Below are positions 23,361 through 33,850 of a stretch of DNA of 59,431 nt, in pieces; position 1 is the stretch's first letter; each line of letters starts with the position of its first letter. This DNA is from SIG435 sp045530725 (GTDB lineage: Bacteria; Bacillota; Clostridia; UMGS1810). The position numbers were made by a program, and so were the translations under genes. Location: the NCBI GenBank assembly GCA_045530725.1, contig JAZSCT010000058.1, positions 1 through 59,431 of the forward strand. The letters are read 5' to 3'. The notes under the pieces are model-generated. The model saw only the letters and a list, made by a program, of their open reading frames with translations. It was not told the DNA's origin and did no database searches.

Positions 23361-25292
23361 TTAACCAAATTTTACTGTAATTTCTTCTACAAGTGTTTTG
23401 TCCATAGTTTCGCTGTCAACATAGACACGGTACTTAACATTTCCCGTTCCTCTCACAGGCACACCTACACTTCCTCCCACAACATCCATGAGAGTAGAGT
23501 TTTCGCCGATATTCATCGGATTGTCCGCATCTTCCTGTGCCTCTAAAATAACAGTAACCTTATCTATATTTCCGCTGTACTCATCGATATTTACAAGTAC
23601 AGAATTGTTGTATTTCTTACCAACAGAAACATCAAGATCGATTTCGCTGCCTTCATTTACCTTTTCTTCAGGATAAGTATGCTGAAATACAACTATGCCC
23701 TTCTCCACATTGTCATTGAAGACATATTTCACATTTCCGAGTTTGAGCCCCACTTCTTCAAGTTCACGTTTGGCACGATTGAGAGTAAGTTCTTCAATAT
23801 CGGGCACCTCAGGCTTGGGATCACCTGAACTTACATAAAGTGTAACTGTAGAATCATTCATAAGTTTTGTGTTGGCTTTTGGCTCCTGACGGATTACTTT
23901 GCCTTCTTCCACATCTTCACTTTCTTCTTCCACGATTTCTACTTCAAATCCAAGTTTTTTCAGTTCTTTTTCCACGCTTAAAGCATTGCCGTTTTCATAA
24001 TCTCCAAGTGTAACTTCTTCAACGGGAACACCGCTTAATTTAATCTTGATAATGTCTGTCTCCTTTGTAACGGAATTGCCCTGAGGATCCTGCTCTGCAA
24101 TTGTACCGTCGGCAAAAACATCGCTGTATATCATTTCTTCCTGTATTTCAAGATCAAAGCCCGCTTCTTTTGCAACTACTTTCGCTTCATCCACAGACAA
24201 TCCAAGAATATACGGAACATCAAGTTCTTCATAGCGTTTGCCGAACATATTCATAGAAAGAACTGCCACACCAATGAGAACTGCACAAACAAGTACCGAT
24301 GCAATAATGGCAACGAGTTTTGTCTTTTTGTTCTTTTTTGTATCAGTTTCAGTATCTTTGTTCGTATCCTTTGATGAGAAGTCATACATATCATCAAGTT
24401 TCTTCAAAATTTTTGTATGTCCGTCGCTTGGGTCGTCACTTGAAACTGAATCATCAGTTTTAAGTGCACCCATAGGATTTCTCATTACATTCTTCAGATC
24501 TTCCCTCATATCATCCACAGAAGAATAACGTGAAACAGTTTCCTTCTTCATAGCCTTAAATGTGATTTCTTCAAGCATCTTTGGAATATCAGGGTTTATC
24601 TCACACAAAGGTTTTGGATTTGCCTCGATATGCTTCATAGCAACTTCCACATTTGTATCTCCGTCATATGGAACACGACCTGAGAGCATTTCATAAAGAA
24701 CTATACCAACAGAGTATATATCTGTTTTGTAGTCAACATATCTTCCTCTTGCCTGTTCGGGAGAGAAATAATGTACAGAACCAAGTACATTTTCGCTTGC
24801 GGAAACTGTAGATGAAGAAACACATCTTGCAATACCGAAGTCTGTGACTTTTACCTGACCGTCTTCTGTAACGATGATATTCTGAGGTTTGATATCTCTG
24901 TGAATTATGCCGTGAGAATGTGCCGCACTTAATCCTGAGCATATTTCCATAGTAAATCTTACTGCTTCTTTCCAGGGAAGAACTTTTTTGATGGATATAT
25001 ACTCTTTGAGTGTAACACCTTCCACATATTCCATTACGATATAATGAATATCGCCCTCTGCTCCAACATCATATACAGAAACAATGTTTGGATGAGCGAG
25101 ACTTGCCGCTGCCTGTGCTTCACCATTGAAACGCTTGATGAAATCTTCGCTTTCATCAAGGTCAGTTCTGAGTATCTTTATGGCAACTATTCTGTTTAAT
25201 AATTTACATTTTGCTTTATATACATGGGCCATTCCGCCTCTGCCCACTTCTTCGAGAATTTCGTATCTGTTTCCTAATACTTTTCCTATCAT
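23361..25292 (-). CDS. prkC: Ser/Thr protein kinase with PASTA domains (PrkC/PknB type)
   Basis: 643 residues. Kinase domain 1-270: glycine loop VGRGGMAHVYKA, Lys40 in AIKIL, catalytic HRDIKPQNIIV and DFGIAR, APE-equivalent YFSPEQARG. A linker leads to one membrane helix at about 331-353 (IIASVLVCAVLIGVAVLS), then three extracellular PASTA repeats (about 362-560) that in the family bind peptidoglycan fragments, and a C-terminal beta domain. The partner phosphatase PrpC is directly upstream (29 bp). It adjusts cell-wall and growth processes in Firmicutes. Confidence 0.97.
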   Translation of the reverse strand: MIGKVLGNRYEILEEVGRGGMAHVYKAKCKLLNRIVAIKILRTDLDESEDFIKRFNGEAQAAASLAHPNIVSVYDVGAEGDIHYIVMEYVEGVTLKEYISIKKVLPWKEAVRFTMEICSGLSAAHSHGIIHRDIKPQNIIVTEDGQVKVTDFGIARCVSSSTVSASENVLGSVHYFSPEQARGRYVDYKTDIYSVGIVLYEMLSGRVPYDGDTNVEVAMKHIEANPKPLCEINPDIPKMLEEITFKAMKKETVSRYSSVDDMREDLKNVMRNPMGALKTDDSVSSDDPSDGHTKILKKLDDMYDFSSKDTNKDTETDTKKNKKTKLVAIIASVLVCAVLIGVAVLSMNMFGKRYEELDVPYILGLSVDEAKVVAKEAGFDLEIQEEMIYSDVFADGTIAEQDPQGNSVTKETDIIKIKLSGVPVEEVTLGDYENGNALSVEKELKKLGFEVEIVEEESEDVEEGKVIRQEPKANTKLMNDSTVTLYVSSGDPKPEVPDIEELTLNRAKRELEEVGLKLGNVKYVFNDNVEKGIVVFQHTYPEEKVNEGSEIDLDVSVGKKYNNSVLVNIDEYSGNIDKVTVILEAQEDADNPMNIGENSTLMDVVGGSVGVPVRGTGNVKYRVYVDSETMDKTLVEEITVKFG

Positions 25293-25321
25293 ATCTGAAT
25301 CTCCTTATATTCCCCTGTATT

Positions 25322-26053
25322 TTATAGTCTGATGATAACAACCGAGATGTTATCCTTACCACCTGCATTGTTGGCTGTATTCACAAGTATCTCACATGCT
25401 TTATCAGGGGAAGGCGTGTTTTTGACAATGTAATAAATATCATAATCTGAAACCATATTTGTAAGTCCATCGCTGCAAAGGACAAGTTTATCTCCTTTTT
25501 TTGGTGAAAAAGTGAAGAAATCGGCTTTCACCGTCTTATCACTTCCCACCGCCCTTGTGATGATGTTTTTATTGGGATGATTTATGGCTTCCTGTGGAGT
25601 AATCTGTCCGTTATCGATAAGATCCTGGACCATTGAATGATCTTTTGTAATCTGCTTTATACCATCATCTGTAATGTGATACATCCTGCTGTCGCCCACA
25701 TTGGCACAAACTACCCTGTCAACTGACGCAACGCACATTACAAGGGTAGTACCCATACCATTAAGGTCGGGTTCATTGTTTGCCCTTAAATAGATTTCTT
25801 CATTTGCACCATCAATAATTCCACTTAACAGTTCTACAATCTGTCTTTCATCTTTTGAGAACAAGTCAAGGTCGTAGGATTCGTTTTCGATATATTCGGC
25901 AAGCACACTGCTGGCAGTCTTTCCGCCTTTGTGTCCTCCCATACCGTCTGCAACTACTGCCACAACATTTTCGTTTACGATATCCGACACAAAATAACTG
26001 TCTTCGTTTGCCTTACGTACTTTGCCTATATCAGAGGCTGCTGCTATTATCAT
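25322..26053 (-). CDS. prpC: PP2C-family protein phosphatase
   Basis: 243 residues. Metal-binding motifs of PPM phosphatases are present: SDIGKVRKANEDS, VVADGMGGHKGG, CANVGDSRMY, LVLCSDGLTNMV and GGKDNISVV. It removes phosphates placed by the PrkC-type kinase encoded next. Its start lies 23 bp inside the 3' end of rlmN, indicating coupled translation. Confidence 0.96.
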   Translation of the reverse strand: MIIAAASDIGKVRKANEDSYFVSDIVNENVVAVVADGMGGHKGGKTASSVLAEYIENESYDLDLFSKDERQIVELLSGIIDGANEEIYLRANNEPDLNGMGTTLVMCVASVDRVVCANVGDSRMYHITDDGIKQITKDHSMVQDLIDNGQITPQEAINHPNKNIITRAVGSDKTVKADFFTFSPKKGDKLVLCSDGLTNMVSDYDIYYIVKNTPSPDKACEILVNTANNAGGKDNISVVIIRL

Positions 26054-27122
26054 TCAAATCACCCCTTTTTCTTTCGTCGATTTTGTTTCTTCTCAACTGT
26101 CCGCAGGAAGCATTGATATCACTTCCCAGTTCTCTTCGAACTGTTGCATTAATTCCGTTCTTTTCAAGTATATTCTTAAACCGCTCAATTCTTTCTCTGG
26201 AGGGTTTTTTGAAATCTCTTTCTTTTACAGAATTTACGGGAATAAGATTTACATGGCAAAGCATACCTTTAAGCAAATGAGAAAGTTCCTTTGCCAGAGA
26301 GTCAAGGTCACTTACACCTTCTATAAGTGCATATTCAAAACTTATCCTTCTTCCCGTCTTTTTGATATATTCACGGCATACTGCAATAAGTGTTTCTACA
26401 GGATATTTGTTGTTTACGGGCATAATGGCACTTCTTGCCTCATTGTTTGGCGAATGAAGTGATACCGAAAGAGTAATGGGTATATCCACATCCATAAGAC
26501 GCGAGATATTTGGCACCACACCGCAGGTAGAAACGCTTATATGTCTGTATCCGATATTAAGACCGTAAGGGTGGTTCACATTGTTTAAAAAGGTAATCAC
26601 ATTGTCAAAATTGTCCATAGGTTCGCCTATACCCATCATAACAATGTTTGAAATTCTCTCTCCGATATCCTTCTCTACGAAGATTACCTGATCCAGAATC
26701 TCTCCCGCAGATAAATTTCTTACAAGTCCTCCGATGGTGGATGCACAGAATCTGCACCCCATACGGCATCCTACCTGGCAGGAGATACATATGGTGATTC
26801 CGTGCTTATAGTACATAACCACGCTTTCTACCATATTTCCATCCTGAAGTCTTAAAAGGTATTTCTTTGTTTCATCTATTTTCGATTCGTATTTTTCTTC
26901 AATTTCAGCCACACTTATGTAACTTTTTTCAGCGAGGTTTTCCCTGAATTTAAGGGATATGTTTGTCATTTCATCAAAGGATACAACGCCTCTGTGAAGC
27001 CATTCGAAAATCTGCTTTGCACGGAATTTCTTTTCTCCAAGGCTCAGCACAAACTCCTCAAGTTCAGTATAACTTAAGTCTTTAAGATTCACTTTTGACT
27101 CAGAAGAAATATTTGCTGTCAC
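26031..27122 (-). CDS. rlmN: 23S rRNA/tRNA adenine-C2 methyltransferase
   Basis: 363 residues. Radical SAM enzyme methylating A2503 of 23S rRNA. The cluster motif is CRMGCRFC (C-x3-C-x2-C) near 120; the C-terminal ACGQLRR has the Cys that takes part in the methyl-transfer mechanism. The start is a GTG at 27122 that uses AAAGGA in the end of rsmB. After the catalytic tail there is an 18-residue charged extension that overlaps prpC. Confidence 0.96.
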   Translation of the reverse strand: MTANISSESKVNLKDLSYTELEEFVLSLGEKKFRAKQIFEWLHRGVVSFDEMTNISLKFRENLAEKSYISVAEIEEKYESKIDETKKYLLRLQDGNMVESVVMYYKHGITICISCQVGCRMGCRFCASTIGGLVRNLSAGEILDQVIFVEKDIGERISNIVMMGIGEPMDNFDNVITFLNNVNHPYGLNIGYRHISVSTCGVVPNISRLMDVDIPITLSVSLHSPNNEARSAIMPVNNKYPVETLIAVCREYIKKTGRRISFEYALIEGVSDLDSLAKELSHLLKGMLCHVNLIPVNSVKERDFKKPSRERIERFKNILEKNGINATVRRELGSDINASCGQLRRNKIDERKRGDLNDNSSSL

Positions 27123-27125
27123 TTT

Positions 27126-28457
27126 TTACATATCCTTTCTTTTCATTCTGCATACAAAAAAACCGTCGCAGTTGTGTTTGTGTGGTAATAGTGTCACATA
27201 GCCCTCATTTTCTACATTTATAGCTTCTATTCTGTCAAGGGTAAAGTCTCTGTGTTCTTCAAGGAATCTTTCCACATTCATAATACTTTCTTCCTTTGTA
27301 ACAGTACAGAGGCTATATACAAGTATTCCGCCTTTTTTTACATATTCTGAAGATGCACAAAGGATATCATAGGATTCCTTTTTAAGACTAAGTATATCCT
27401 CTTTTGTGACAGAATACTTAATATCGGGCTTTCTTGAAATAATGCCAAGTCCCGAACAGGGTGCATCCACCAGTACATAATCTGCGCATCCCACATATTC
27501 CTTATAAGTTTCTTTCGAATCAAAACATCTTGGATAGATGTTTGTAAGACCAAGTCTTTTGGCATTTTCTTCGATAAGTCTTATTTTGTGAGGATGTTTG
27601 TCAAATGCAATAACTTTTCCCGTGTTGTGCATTTTTTCTCCTATATGGGTTGTTTTGCCTCCTGGCGCTGCACACACATCTATGACAAGGGAGTTCTCTT
27701 TGGGATTGATTACCTCTCCTATAATGGATGAACTGATATCCTGAACGTAAAACAGTCCTTCTCTGAACTCTTCCATATCATTGAGACTGATCATCTTTTC
27801 CGCCCTGATGCAATAATCAAGGGAAGGAAAAAAACTGTTTTCATAAATCTTGGCAGATACTTTTTCTTTTAATTTCTCTACTAGTAAGTCTGCTGTGATT
27901 TTTGTTCTGTTGCATCTTAAATATACTGATGCTCTCTCGCTTTGTGCTTTTATAAACTTTTCACATTCATCAATCCCCAACGAAGATACAAGAATCTCTG
28001 TAAGTTCCATTGGATATGAATACTTAACGGAAAGGTATTCGGTTTTGTCCTTGGGAAGTTCTATACATTCACGGTTTCTTATTACTGTTCTCAAAATCCC
28101 GTTTACAAATCCAGGTATTCTTGGGTTGGGATTTTTCTTTACAAGTTTGACACTTTCGTTTACTGCGGCAGAGTCAGGAATTCTGTCAAGAAACATAATC
28201 TGATACACACCAAGCCTTAATACATTGAGACATATATCACTCATCTTGTTTCTTTTAATTCCCGAATAAAGAAAAATCACATAATCAAGATATATTTTGT
28301 GTTTTATAACCCCATGGACAAGTTCTGTCACAAATCGTTTGTCAAGAGAAGACAAATTGGATTCTTTGAGAGCATTATCAAGTTCTATATTTATATAAGA
28401 ACCGTTCTTTTCCATATTGAGAAGTATATTAAGACTTAATTTTCTGGGATTTTGCAT
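27126..28457 (-). CDS. rsmB: 16S rRNA m5C967 methyltransferase
   Basis: 443 residues. N-terminal NusB-like RNA-binding domain (1-140, with SSLDKRFVTELVHGV) and C-terminal Rossmann methyltransferase: SAM motif CAAPGGKTTHIGEKM, catalytic VDAPCSGLG and the second cysteine in YSLCTVT. Four bp behind fmt, with GGGTGA upstream of the ATG. Confidence 0.95.
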   Translation of the reverse strand: MQNPRKLSLNILLNMEKNGSYINIELDNALKESNLSSLDKRFVTELVHGVIKHKIYLDYVIFLYSGIKRNKMSDICLNVLRLGVYQIMFLDRIPDSAAVNESVKLVKKNPNPRIPGFVNGILRTVIRNRECIELPKDKTEYLSVKYSYPMELTEILVSSLGIDECEKFIKAQSERASVYLRCNRTKITADLLVEKLKEKVSAKIYENSFFPSLDYCIRAEKMISLNDMEEFREGLFYVQDISSSIIGEVINPKENSLVIDVCAAPGGKTTHIGEKMHNTGKVIAFDKHPHKIRLIEENAKRLGLTNIYPRCFDSKETYKEYVGCADYVLVDAPCSGLGIISRKPDIKYSVTKEDILSLKKESYDILCASSEYVKKGGILVYSLCTVTKEESIMNVERFLEEHRDFTLDRIEAINVENEGYVTLLPHKHNCDGFFVCRMKRKDM

Positions 28458-28461
28458 AATG

Positions 28462-29394
28462 TCACCCTAACAAAGTATTTTTTTCTATACGGTTTCCCTT
28501 AAGATAGTCCTCCACAGACATAACTCTCTTTCCATCAGGCTGAATGGTCAGAACTTCAAGAAAACTGTCATTTCCGCAACGCACAACAAAACTGCTTTTG
28601 TTTATTTCCACAATTTCGCCGGTTTTTCCTGAGTAGTTCTTCTCACATTCATAACCTTCAAGAATCTTCATTCCTTTTCCTTCAAAAAGCGTATATGCTT
28701 TGGGGAAGGGATTAAGTCCTCTTATAAGGTTTGATATTTCCTTTGCACTTTTTGTCCAGTCAATAAGGGCTGTCTTTTTGTCAATCATAGGAGAATAAGA
28801 AGACAAAGAATCATCCTGCTTTTCTCTTGTGGCTTTTCCTTCTGATATAAGTCTGAGGGCTTTGATAAGTGTAGGTTTGCTTACTGCAGCCATTTTGTCA
28901 TGAAGGGTTTCATATGTGTCTTTGTCGGTAATTTCCACTTCTTCTTTTATAATCATATCACCTGTATCAAGGCCTTTTTCCATATACATAATGGTGATAC
29001 CTGTTTTCTTTTCGCCATTGATAATCGCCCATTGCATAGGGGCTGCACCACGATATGCAGGAAGAAGTGATCCATGAACATTTATACATCCGTATTTCGG
29101 GAAATTGAGTACATATTCGGGAAGAATTTTCCCGTATGCAGTTACAACTATAATATCAGGATTTACAGATGCAAGAGTCTCTTCAAATGTCTCTTTTTTT
29201 AAGTTTTCGGGCTGAAAAACAGGGATACCGTATTCTTCTGCTCTTATATATACATCAGGATGTGACATGGCATGTCCTCTGCCTCTTGGCTTGTCGGGCT
29301 GAGTCACAACTGCACACACCTCATATCCTTCTTCAACAAGGGCATCAAGGGAATAGTTGGCAAATTCCGGTGTACCCATAAACATTATTCTCAT
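28462..29394 (-). CDS. fmt: Methionyl-tRNA formyltransferase
   Basis: About 310 residues. Formyl donor site: HGSLLPAYRGAAPMQWAI with the catalytic His, Asn in NVHG and Asp in GLDTGDM. MRIMFMGTPEFA is the standard N-terminus, so the ATG at 29394 (behind AAAGGGTG, one base after the def stop) is used and not the longer frame from 29418. Paired with def as usual. Confidence 0.96.
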   Translation of the reverse strand: MRIMFMGTPEFANYSLDALVEEGYEVCAVVTQPDKPRGRGHAMSHPDVYIRAEEYGIPVFQPENLKKETFEETLASVNPDIIVVTAYGKILPEYVLNFPKYGCINVHGSLLPAYRGAAPMQWAIINGEKKTGITIMYMEKGLDTGDMIIKEEVEITDKDTYETLHDKMAAVSKPTLIKALRLISEGKATREKQDDSLSSYSPMIDKKTALIDWTKSAKEISNLIRGLNPFPKAYTLFEGKGMKILEGYECEKNYSGKTGEIVEINKSSFVVRCGNDSFLEVLTIQPDGKRVMSVEDYLKGNRIEKNTLLG

Positions 29395-29395
29395 A

Positions 29396-29878
29396 TTATT
29401 CACCCTTTTCAAGTTCATCCTTGGTGTAGAATTTGGTTGCTCTGTCTATAAAAAGATTTCCATCAAGGTGATCAAGTTCGTGGCAGATACATGTGGCAAG
29501 AAGTCCTTCGGCGATAAGTTCATATCCATCACCGTTGCGGTCTGTGTAAGATACCACTACCTTCTCAGGTCTTGGCACTTCCCCGTATCTTCCCGGTACA
29601 CTCAAGCACCCTTCTATAGATGACTGAAGACCATCCATAGCGGTGATTTCGGGATTTATGAGTTCAAGGTATCCCGGACCATCCTCACCGATATCAATTA
29701 CAACAACTTTTTTGAGAATGCCTACCTGAGGTGCGGCAAGACCGATACCGTTTGCATGATACATGGTCTCTTTCATATCATCAAGGAGAGTAAGGATTCT
29801 CTCGTCTATTTTTTCTACTTCACGACATTTCTTTCTTAAGATTTCGTCGCCTTCTAATCGTATATTTCTAAGTGCCAT
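29396..29878 (-). CDS. def: Peptide deformylase
   Basis: 160 residues. All three metallo-motifs are present: GIGLAAPQVG, EGCLSVPG (Cys ligand) and HELDHLDG (two His ligands and catalytic Glu). It removes the N-formyl group from new proteins. GAAAGG precedes the ATG; fmt follows directly. Confidence 0.97.
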   Translation of the reverse strand: MALRNIRLEGDEILRKKCREVEKIDERILTLLDDMKETMYHANGIGLAAPQVGILKKVVVIDIGEDGPGYLELINPEITAMDGLQSSIEGCLSVPGRYGEVPRPEKVVVSYTDRNGDGYELIAEGLLATCICHELDHLDGNLFIDRATKFYTKDELEKGE

Positions 29879-29895
29879 TTGGATTTTTCCTTTCT

Positions 29896-32352
29896 CTAAT
29901 ACATATTTATGGGATTAACATCCACGGTCAAGGTGGAATCTCCCGCAATCTTAAACTGATTTTCAAGTACTTTATGGATAATATTGTATATAGTTTTGCT
30001 GTATTTCATTTTGATAACAAATCTGTAGCGATACCTGGAATTCACACGGTACATAGGTGCCTTTGTCACGCTCATAACTGTCACCTGAGATTTAAGTTTA
30101 AAAAGTGACAGTTCCTTTATCAGTTCATCACGTAGTTTAAGTAAGACTTTTCTTGCCTGATAATCACTTTGCGATGATGAATTGATATTTATGATTTCGC
30201 AATAAGGCGGATACCACATAAGTGAGCGAAGGTTAATTTCTTCTTCATAGAATCCTTCATAATCCTGATTCTTCGAGAATGCAAGAACCTGATTTTCAGG
30301 ATCATAAGTCTGTATTACTGCTCTTCCGGAAAACTTACCTCTTCCTGCTCTTCCTACCACCTGTGTAAGAAGTGAAAAAGTCTTTTCTCCTGCTCTGAAG
30401 TCATTCATAAAAAGACTTATATCTGCGGCAACAACACCTACCAGGGTGACATTTTCGAAATCAAGTCCTTTTGCTATCATCTGTGTGCCAACAAGAATAT
30501 CGGCTTCCCCCTGCCTGAATCTTTCGAGAATTTTTTCGTGAGAATGTGGCGACATGGTGGTATCTGCATCCATTCTCAGAACTCTCGCTTCAGGAAAAAG
30601 TGTGCCTATCTCGTCACATACCTTCTGTGTACCTATGCCGAAATGGCGTATATGGGTACTGTTGCATTTGGGGCATACGGTTTCTGTAGATTCTTTGTAA
30701 TCACAGAAATGACATATAAGGCTTTCGGATACTTTGTGATAATTAAGAGGAATATTGCAGTTGGGACACTCTGCAACATAACCACAGTTTCTGCAGGAAA
30801 CAAAACTCGAAAAACCTCTTTTGTTAAGAAAAAGAATTGTTTGTTTTTTATCCTTAAGATTCTGTGCTATTTCTTCCTTTAAATACTTTGAAAATACCGA
30901 TCGGTTCCCCTCTGTAAGTTCTTGTCTCATATCTACAATTTCAACAGAGGGAAGATGAGAATTGTTGATGCGGTTTTTCATTTCTATAAGTTCATAAGTA
31001 CCGTCTTTTGCAAGTTTGAAACTCTCCAGAGATGGTGTAGCCGAAGCCAGTACAAGTGTGGCGTTTTCAAATTTTGATCTGTAACGCGCCACCTCTGAAG
31101 TGTGATATCTGGGACTTGTCTCCGACTTATATGTACTTTCGTGCTCTTCATCTATTATTATAAGTCCAAGGTCTTCGCAAGGTGAAAAGATTGCGGAACG
31201 TGCTCCAACAACAACTCTTGCAATACCTTTTTTGATTCTTTTCCACTCGTCATACCTTTCTCTTAAGGTAAGCATACTGTGCATTACCGCAACCTGATCA
31301 CCGAAATAGCAACTTACTTGACGGACCATCTGCGGTGTGAGGGATATTTCAGGCACAAGAAATATTGCCTGCTTGCCCATTTCGATACATCTGTCAATAA
31401 GTCTTAAATAAACTTCGGTCTTTCCGCTTCCTGTAACACCGTGGATGAGAAAAGTTTTACTTTGGTTATTATCTATACTGTCTCTGATTCTGTCATAAGC
31501 CTTTGTCTGCTCCTGGGTAAGTTGGTAGTGAGGTTTCTCATCATCAAGAATCAGGAGTTTTTCATCCAGTGCCTCTGTCTCGTATATATCCACATATCCT
31601 TCTTTGAAAAGTGCATTTACAGTTTCTCTGGATGTATCTGCTTCCTCAAGAAGGTCTGCCATGGATACAGAGTCAACCTCTGTAAGAATTTCAAGGACTC
31701 TTGCCCTTTTTTTTGCTCTTTTTGATATTTTGTCAATAATCTCAAATGCCTCTGTCACGCTTACATTAAGTGAGACAAATGTTCTTGTTTTGTCATCCAT
31801 TCTCTGAATCTTCACTTCGTTGAGTTTCACTATATTCTTTGATGCGAAATACTTCATGGAAGGGATGATATTTTTTCTTCCAAGTTGTGAAGAAATCTGA
31901 CTTAAGGTCATTTCATCGTTTCTCAAAAGCAAATCAATAATCTGTTCACGAATAAGAGAATTCTTTGTATGTGACTTAAGAATTTCTGTATTTCTCTCAA
32001 CAAGTGTGGCACTCAGTTCAAACTTTGCACACACTCCCCTAGGAAGTACCGCCTTTATAATATCAGAATACCGAGAAAAATATCTGTGATGAAGATATCT
32101 GATAAGAGATGCCATATTTTCATCAAAATATGAGAAATCATCTATTATATCAGTTATTTCTTTAAGATTGGGGGTATCTGCCTCTGTGACAAACCCCATA
32201 ACATATCCCTCATAAGACTTGTTTCCTTTACCGAAGGGAACTTTTATTCTCATTCCGATTTTTATTCTTTGTTCAAATTCTTTGGGAACAAGATAATGGA
32301 ATAAGGAATCGGTGAATCGGGATATGTTATTAATTACTACTTCACAAATCAT
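29896..32352 (-). CDS. priA: Primosomal replication-restart helicase PriA
   Basis: 818 residues. N-terminal DNA-binding domain, helicase with Walker A GVTGSGKTEVYLR, DEEH box IIDEEHESTYK and motif VVGRAGRG. A zinc-binding insert contains four CxxC pairs: CRNCGY, CPNC, CHFC and CPKC. It reloads the replisome at stalled forks. Normal length and position between coaBC and def. Confidence 0.97.
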   Translation of the reverse strand: MICEVVINNISRFTDSLFHYLVPKEFEQRIKIGMRIKVPFGKGNKSYEGYVMGFVTEADTPNLKEITDIIDDFSYFDENMASLIRYLHHRYFSRYSDIIKAVLPRGVCAKFELSATLVERNTEILKSHTKNSLIREQIIDLLLRNDEMTLSQISSQLGRKNIIPSMKYFASKNIVKLNEVKIQRMDDKTRTFVSLNVSVTEAFEIIDKISKRAKKRARVLEILTEVDSVSMADLLEEADTSRETVNALFKEGYVDIYETEALDEKLLILDDEKPHYQLTQEQTKAYDRIRDSIDNNQSKTFLIHGVTGSGKTEVYLRLIDRCIEMGKQAIFLVPEISLTPQMVRQVSCYFGDQVAVMHSMLTLRERYDEWKRIKKGIARVVVGARSAIFSPCEDLGLIIIDEEHESTYKSETSPRYHTSEVARYRSKFENATLVLASATPSLESFKLAKDGTYELIEMKNRINNSHLPSVEIVDMRQELTEGNRSVFSKYLKEEIAQNLKDKKQTILFLNKRGFSSFVSCRNCGYVAECPNCNIPLNYHKVSESLICHFCDYKESTETVCPKCNSTHIRHFGIGTQKVCDEIGTLFPEARVLRMDADTTMSPHSHEKILERFRQGEADILVGTQMIAKGLDFENVTLVGVVAADISLFMNDFRAGEKTFSLLTQVVGRAGRGKFSGRAVIQTYDPENQVLAFSKNQDYEGFYEEEINLRSLMWYPPYCEIININSSSQSDYQARKVLLKLRDELIKELSLFKLKSQVTVMSVTKAPMYRVNSRYRYRFVIKMKYSKTIYNIIHKVLENQFKIAGDSTLTVDVNPINMY

Positions 32353-32400
32353 TATTCCACCTCCGTTTAATATGCGAAAAAGGGCAAACCAAGTCCGCCC

Positions 32401-33588
32401 TTATTGTTTAACAAATTCAAGGGCTCTCTCTAAAACAATATCTGCCACATCGCCTTTTGACATTATGTCAAGACTTTGCTCGTTGCCCGATTTGTCTATT
32501 ATTGTCACAACGTTTGTATCAGTACCGAAACCTGCACCCTTTGTGTTAAGATTATTTGCCACAATTAAATCAAGATTCTTTTTTGTAAGTTTGTTTCTGG
32601 CGTTTTCCATAAGGTCTTTTGTTTCCATACAAAAGCCAACCAATACCTGATGGGTTTTTCTTTCGCCAAGGCTCATAAGGATATCGGGATTTTTGGTAAG
32701 TTGAAGACTCATAGAATCACTTTTTTTGATTTTATGATCTTTTACCTCTTCAGGTCTGAAATCCGCAACTGCAGCGGCTTTGATCACAATATCACTGTTG
32801 TCAAATTCTTTAAGTACCGCATTGTACATATCTTCGGCACTTGTAACAGAAATCACCTTCACTCCCGAAAAAGGTCTCAGATCCACCTTTCCCGATACAA
32901 GAGTAACCTCTGCTCCTCTTATCTTCGCTCTTTTTGCGATTTCATAGCCCATTTTGCCGCTTGAGTGATTTGTGATAAATCTTACGGGATCAATGGCTTC
33001 ACGAGTAGGTCCTGCAGTAACAAGCACCTTTTTGCCAAGAAGATCCATCTTAAGGCAAAGTGCTTCTTCTACAGCATCTTCTATATTTTCAAGTTCGGAA
33101 AGCCTGCCTTTGCCTGTAGTTCCGCAGGCAAGGAAACCTTCCCCCGGCTCCACAATAAAGCATCCGTCATTTCTAAGTTTCTCTATGTTTCTCTGTACAA
33201 CGGTGTTTTCGTACATATTGTTGTTCATTGCAGGACAAATAACCTTTGGGGCTTTGCATGCCATAATGGTAGTTGTCAGAAAATCATCAGCAATGCCTGA
33301 TGCAATCTTGCCGATCACATTGGCTGTAGCAGGACACACAAGCATAACATCCGCCTTTTGGGCAAGAGAAATATGCTCCACTTCCCAGTTGGTCACAGGA
33401 GCAAACATATCTGTAACTACTTCATTCTGACTCATTGTCTGAAATGTGAGAGGAGTGACAAATTCACATGCGGACTTTGTCATCATCACATATACATTAT
33501 GTCCCTTTTTCTTAAGTCGGCTTACAAGGTCAACTGTCTTATACACAGCGATTCCTCCGCTGACTGCAACAACAATATTTTTTGACAT
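32401..33588 (-). CDS. coaBC: Phosphopantothenoylcysteine synthetase/decarboxylase
   Basis: 395 residues, bifunctional. CoaC half (1-180): flavin-binding VAVSGGIAVYKTVDL, catalytic His in VEHISLA and the PAMNNNMYEN substrate loop. CoaB half (about 190-395): GPTREAIDPVRFITNHSSG and VIKAAAVADFRP. It makes 4'-phosphopantetheine for CoA. The ATG follows the rpoZ stop by one base. Confidence 0.96.
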   Translation of the reverse strand: MSKNIVVAVSGGIAVYKTVDLVSRLKKKGHNVYVMMTKSACEFVTPLTFQTMSQNEVVTDMFAPVTNWEVEHISLAQKADVMLVCPATANVIGKIASGIADDFLTTTIMACKAPKVICPAMNNNMYENTVVQRNIEKLRNDGCFIVEPGEGFLACGTTGKGRLSELENIEDAVEEALCLKMDLLGKKVLVTAGPTREAIDPVRFITNHSSGKMGYEIAKRAKIRGAEVTLVSGKVDLRPFSGVKVISVTSAEDMYNAVLKEFDNSDIVIKAAAVADFRPEEVKDHKIKKSDSMSLQLTKNPDILMSLGERKTHQVLVGFCMETKDLMENARNKLTKKNLDLIVANNLNTKGAGFGTDTNVVTIIDKSGNEQSLDIMSKGDVADIVLERALEFVKQ

Positions 33589-33589
33589 A

Positions 33590-33850
33590 TCAGTTTCTCA
33601 TACTTTCTTCAAGAATCTTATTATATACTTCTTCATCAGAAATGATTTCATCACGGTCTGATGATTCCTTGAATGAAACCTTGTTTTCTGCAATTTCATT
33701 TATTGCAACTGTTACAGGCTTTGATGATTTACATTCTGTAAATGTAACACCTGTCTGATAGATTTCTCTGGCTCTCTTTGCAACACCGATTACCAAAGAA
33801 TATCTGCTTTTGAATTTTTCCATTAAGTTTCCTATTGCGGGATAGATCAT
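33590..33850 (-). CDS. rpoZ: RNA polymerase omega subunit
   Basis: 86 residues. The omega fold region KFKSRYSLVIGVAKRAREI and PVTVAINEIAENKVSF is characteristic. It joins gmk as TAATG overlap with GAGGTG upstream. The gmk-rpoZ-coaBC order is conserved in Firmicutes. Confidence 0.93.
   Translation of the reverse strand: MIYPAIGNLMEKFKSRYSLVIGVAKRAREIYQTGVTFTECKSSKPVTVAINEIAENKVSFKESSDRDEIISDEEVYNKILEESMRN

Noticed and set aside
25855..26462. Long plus-strand frames opposite prpC and rlmN
   Set aside because: They are antisense shadows of two genes with full catalytic motifs; the hypothetical products are low-complexity Ser/Leu/Phe-rich.
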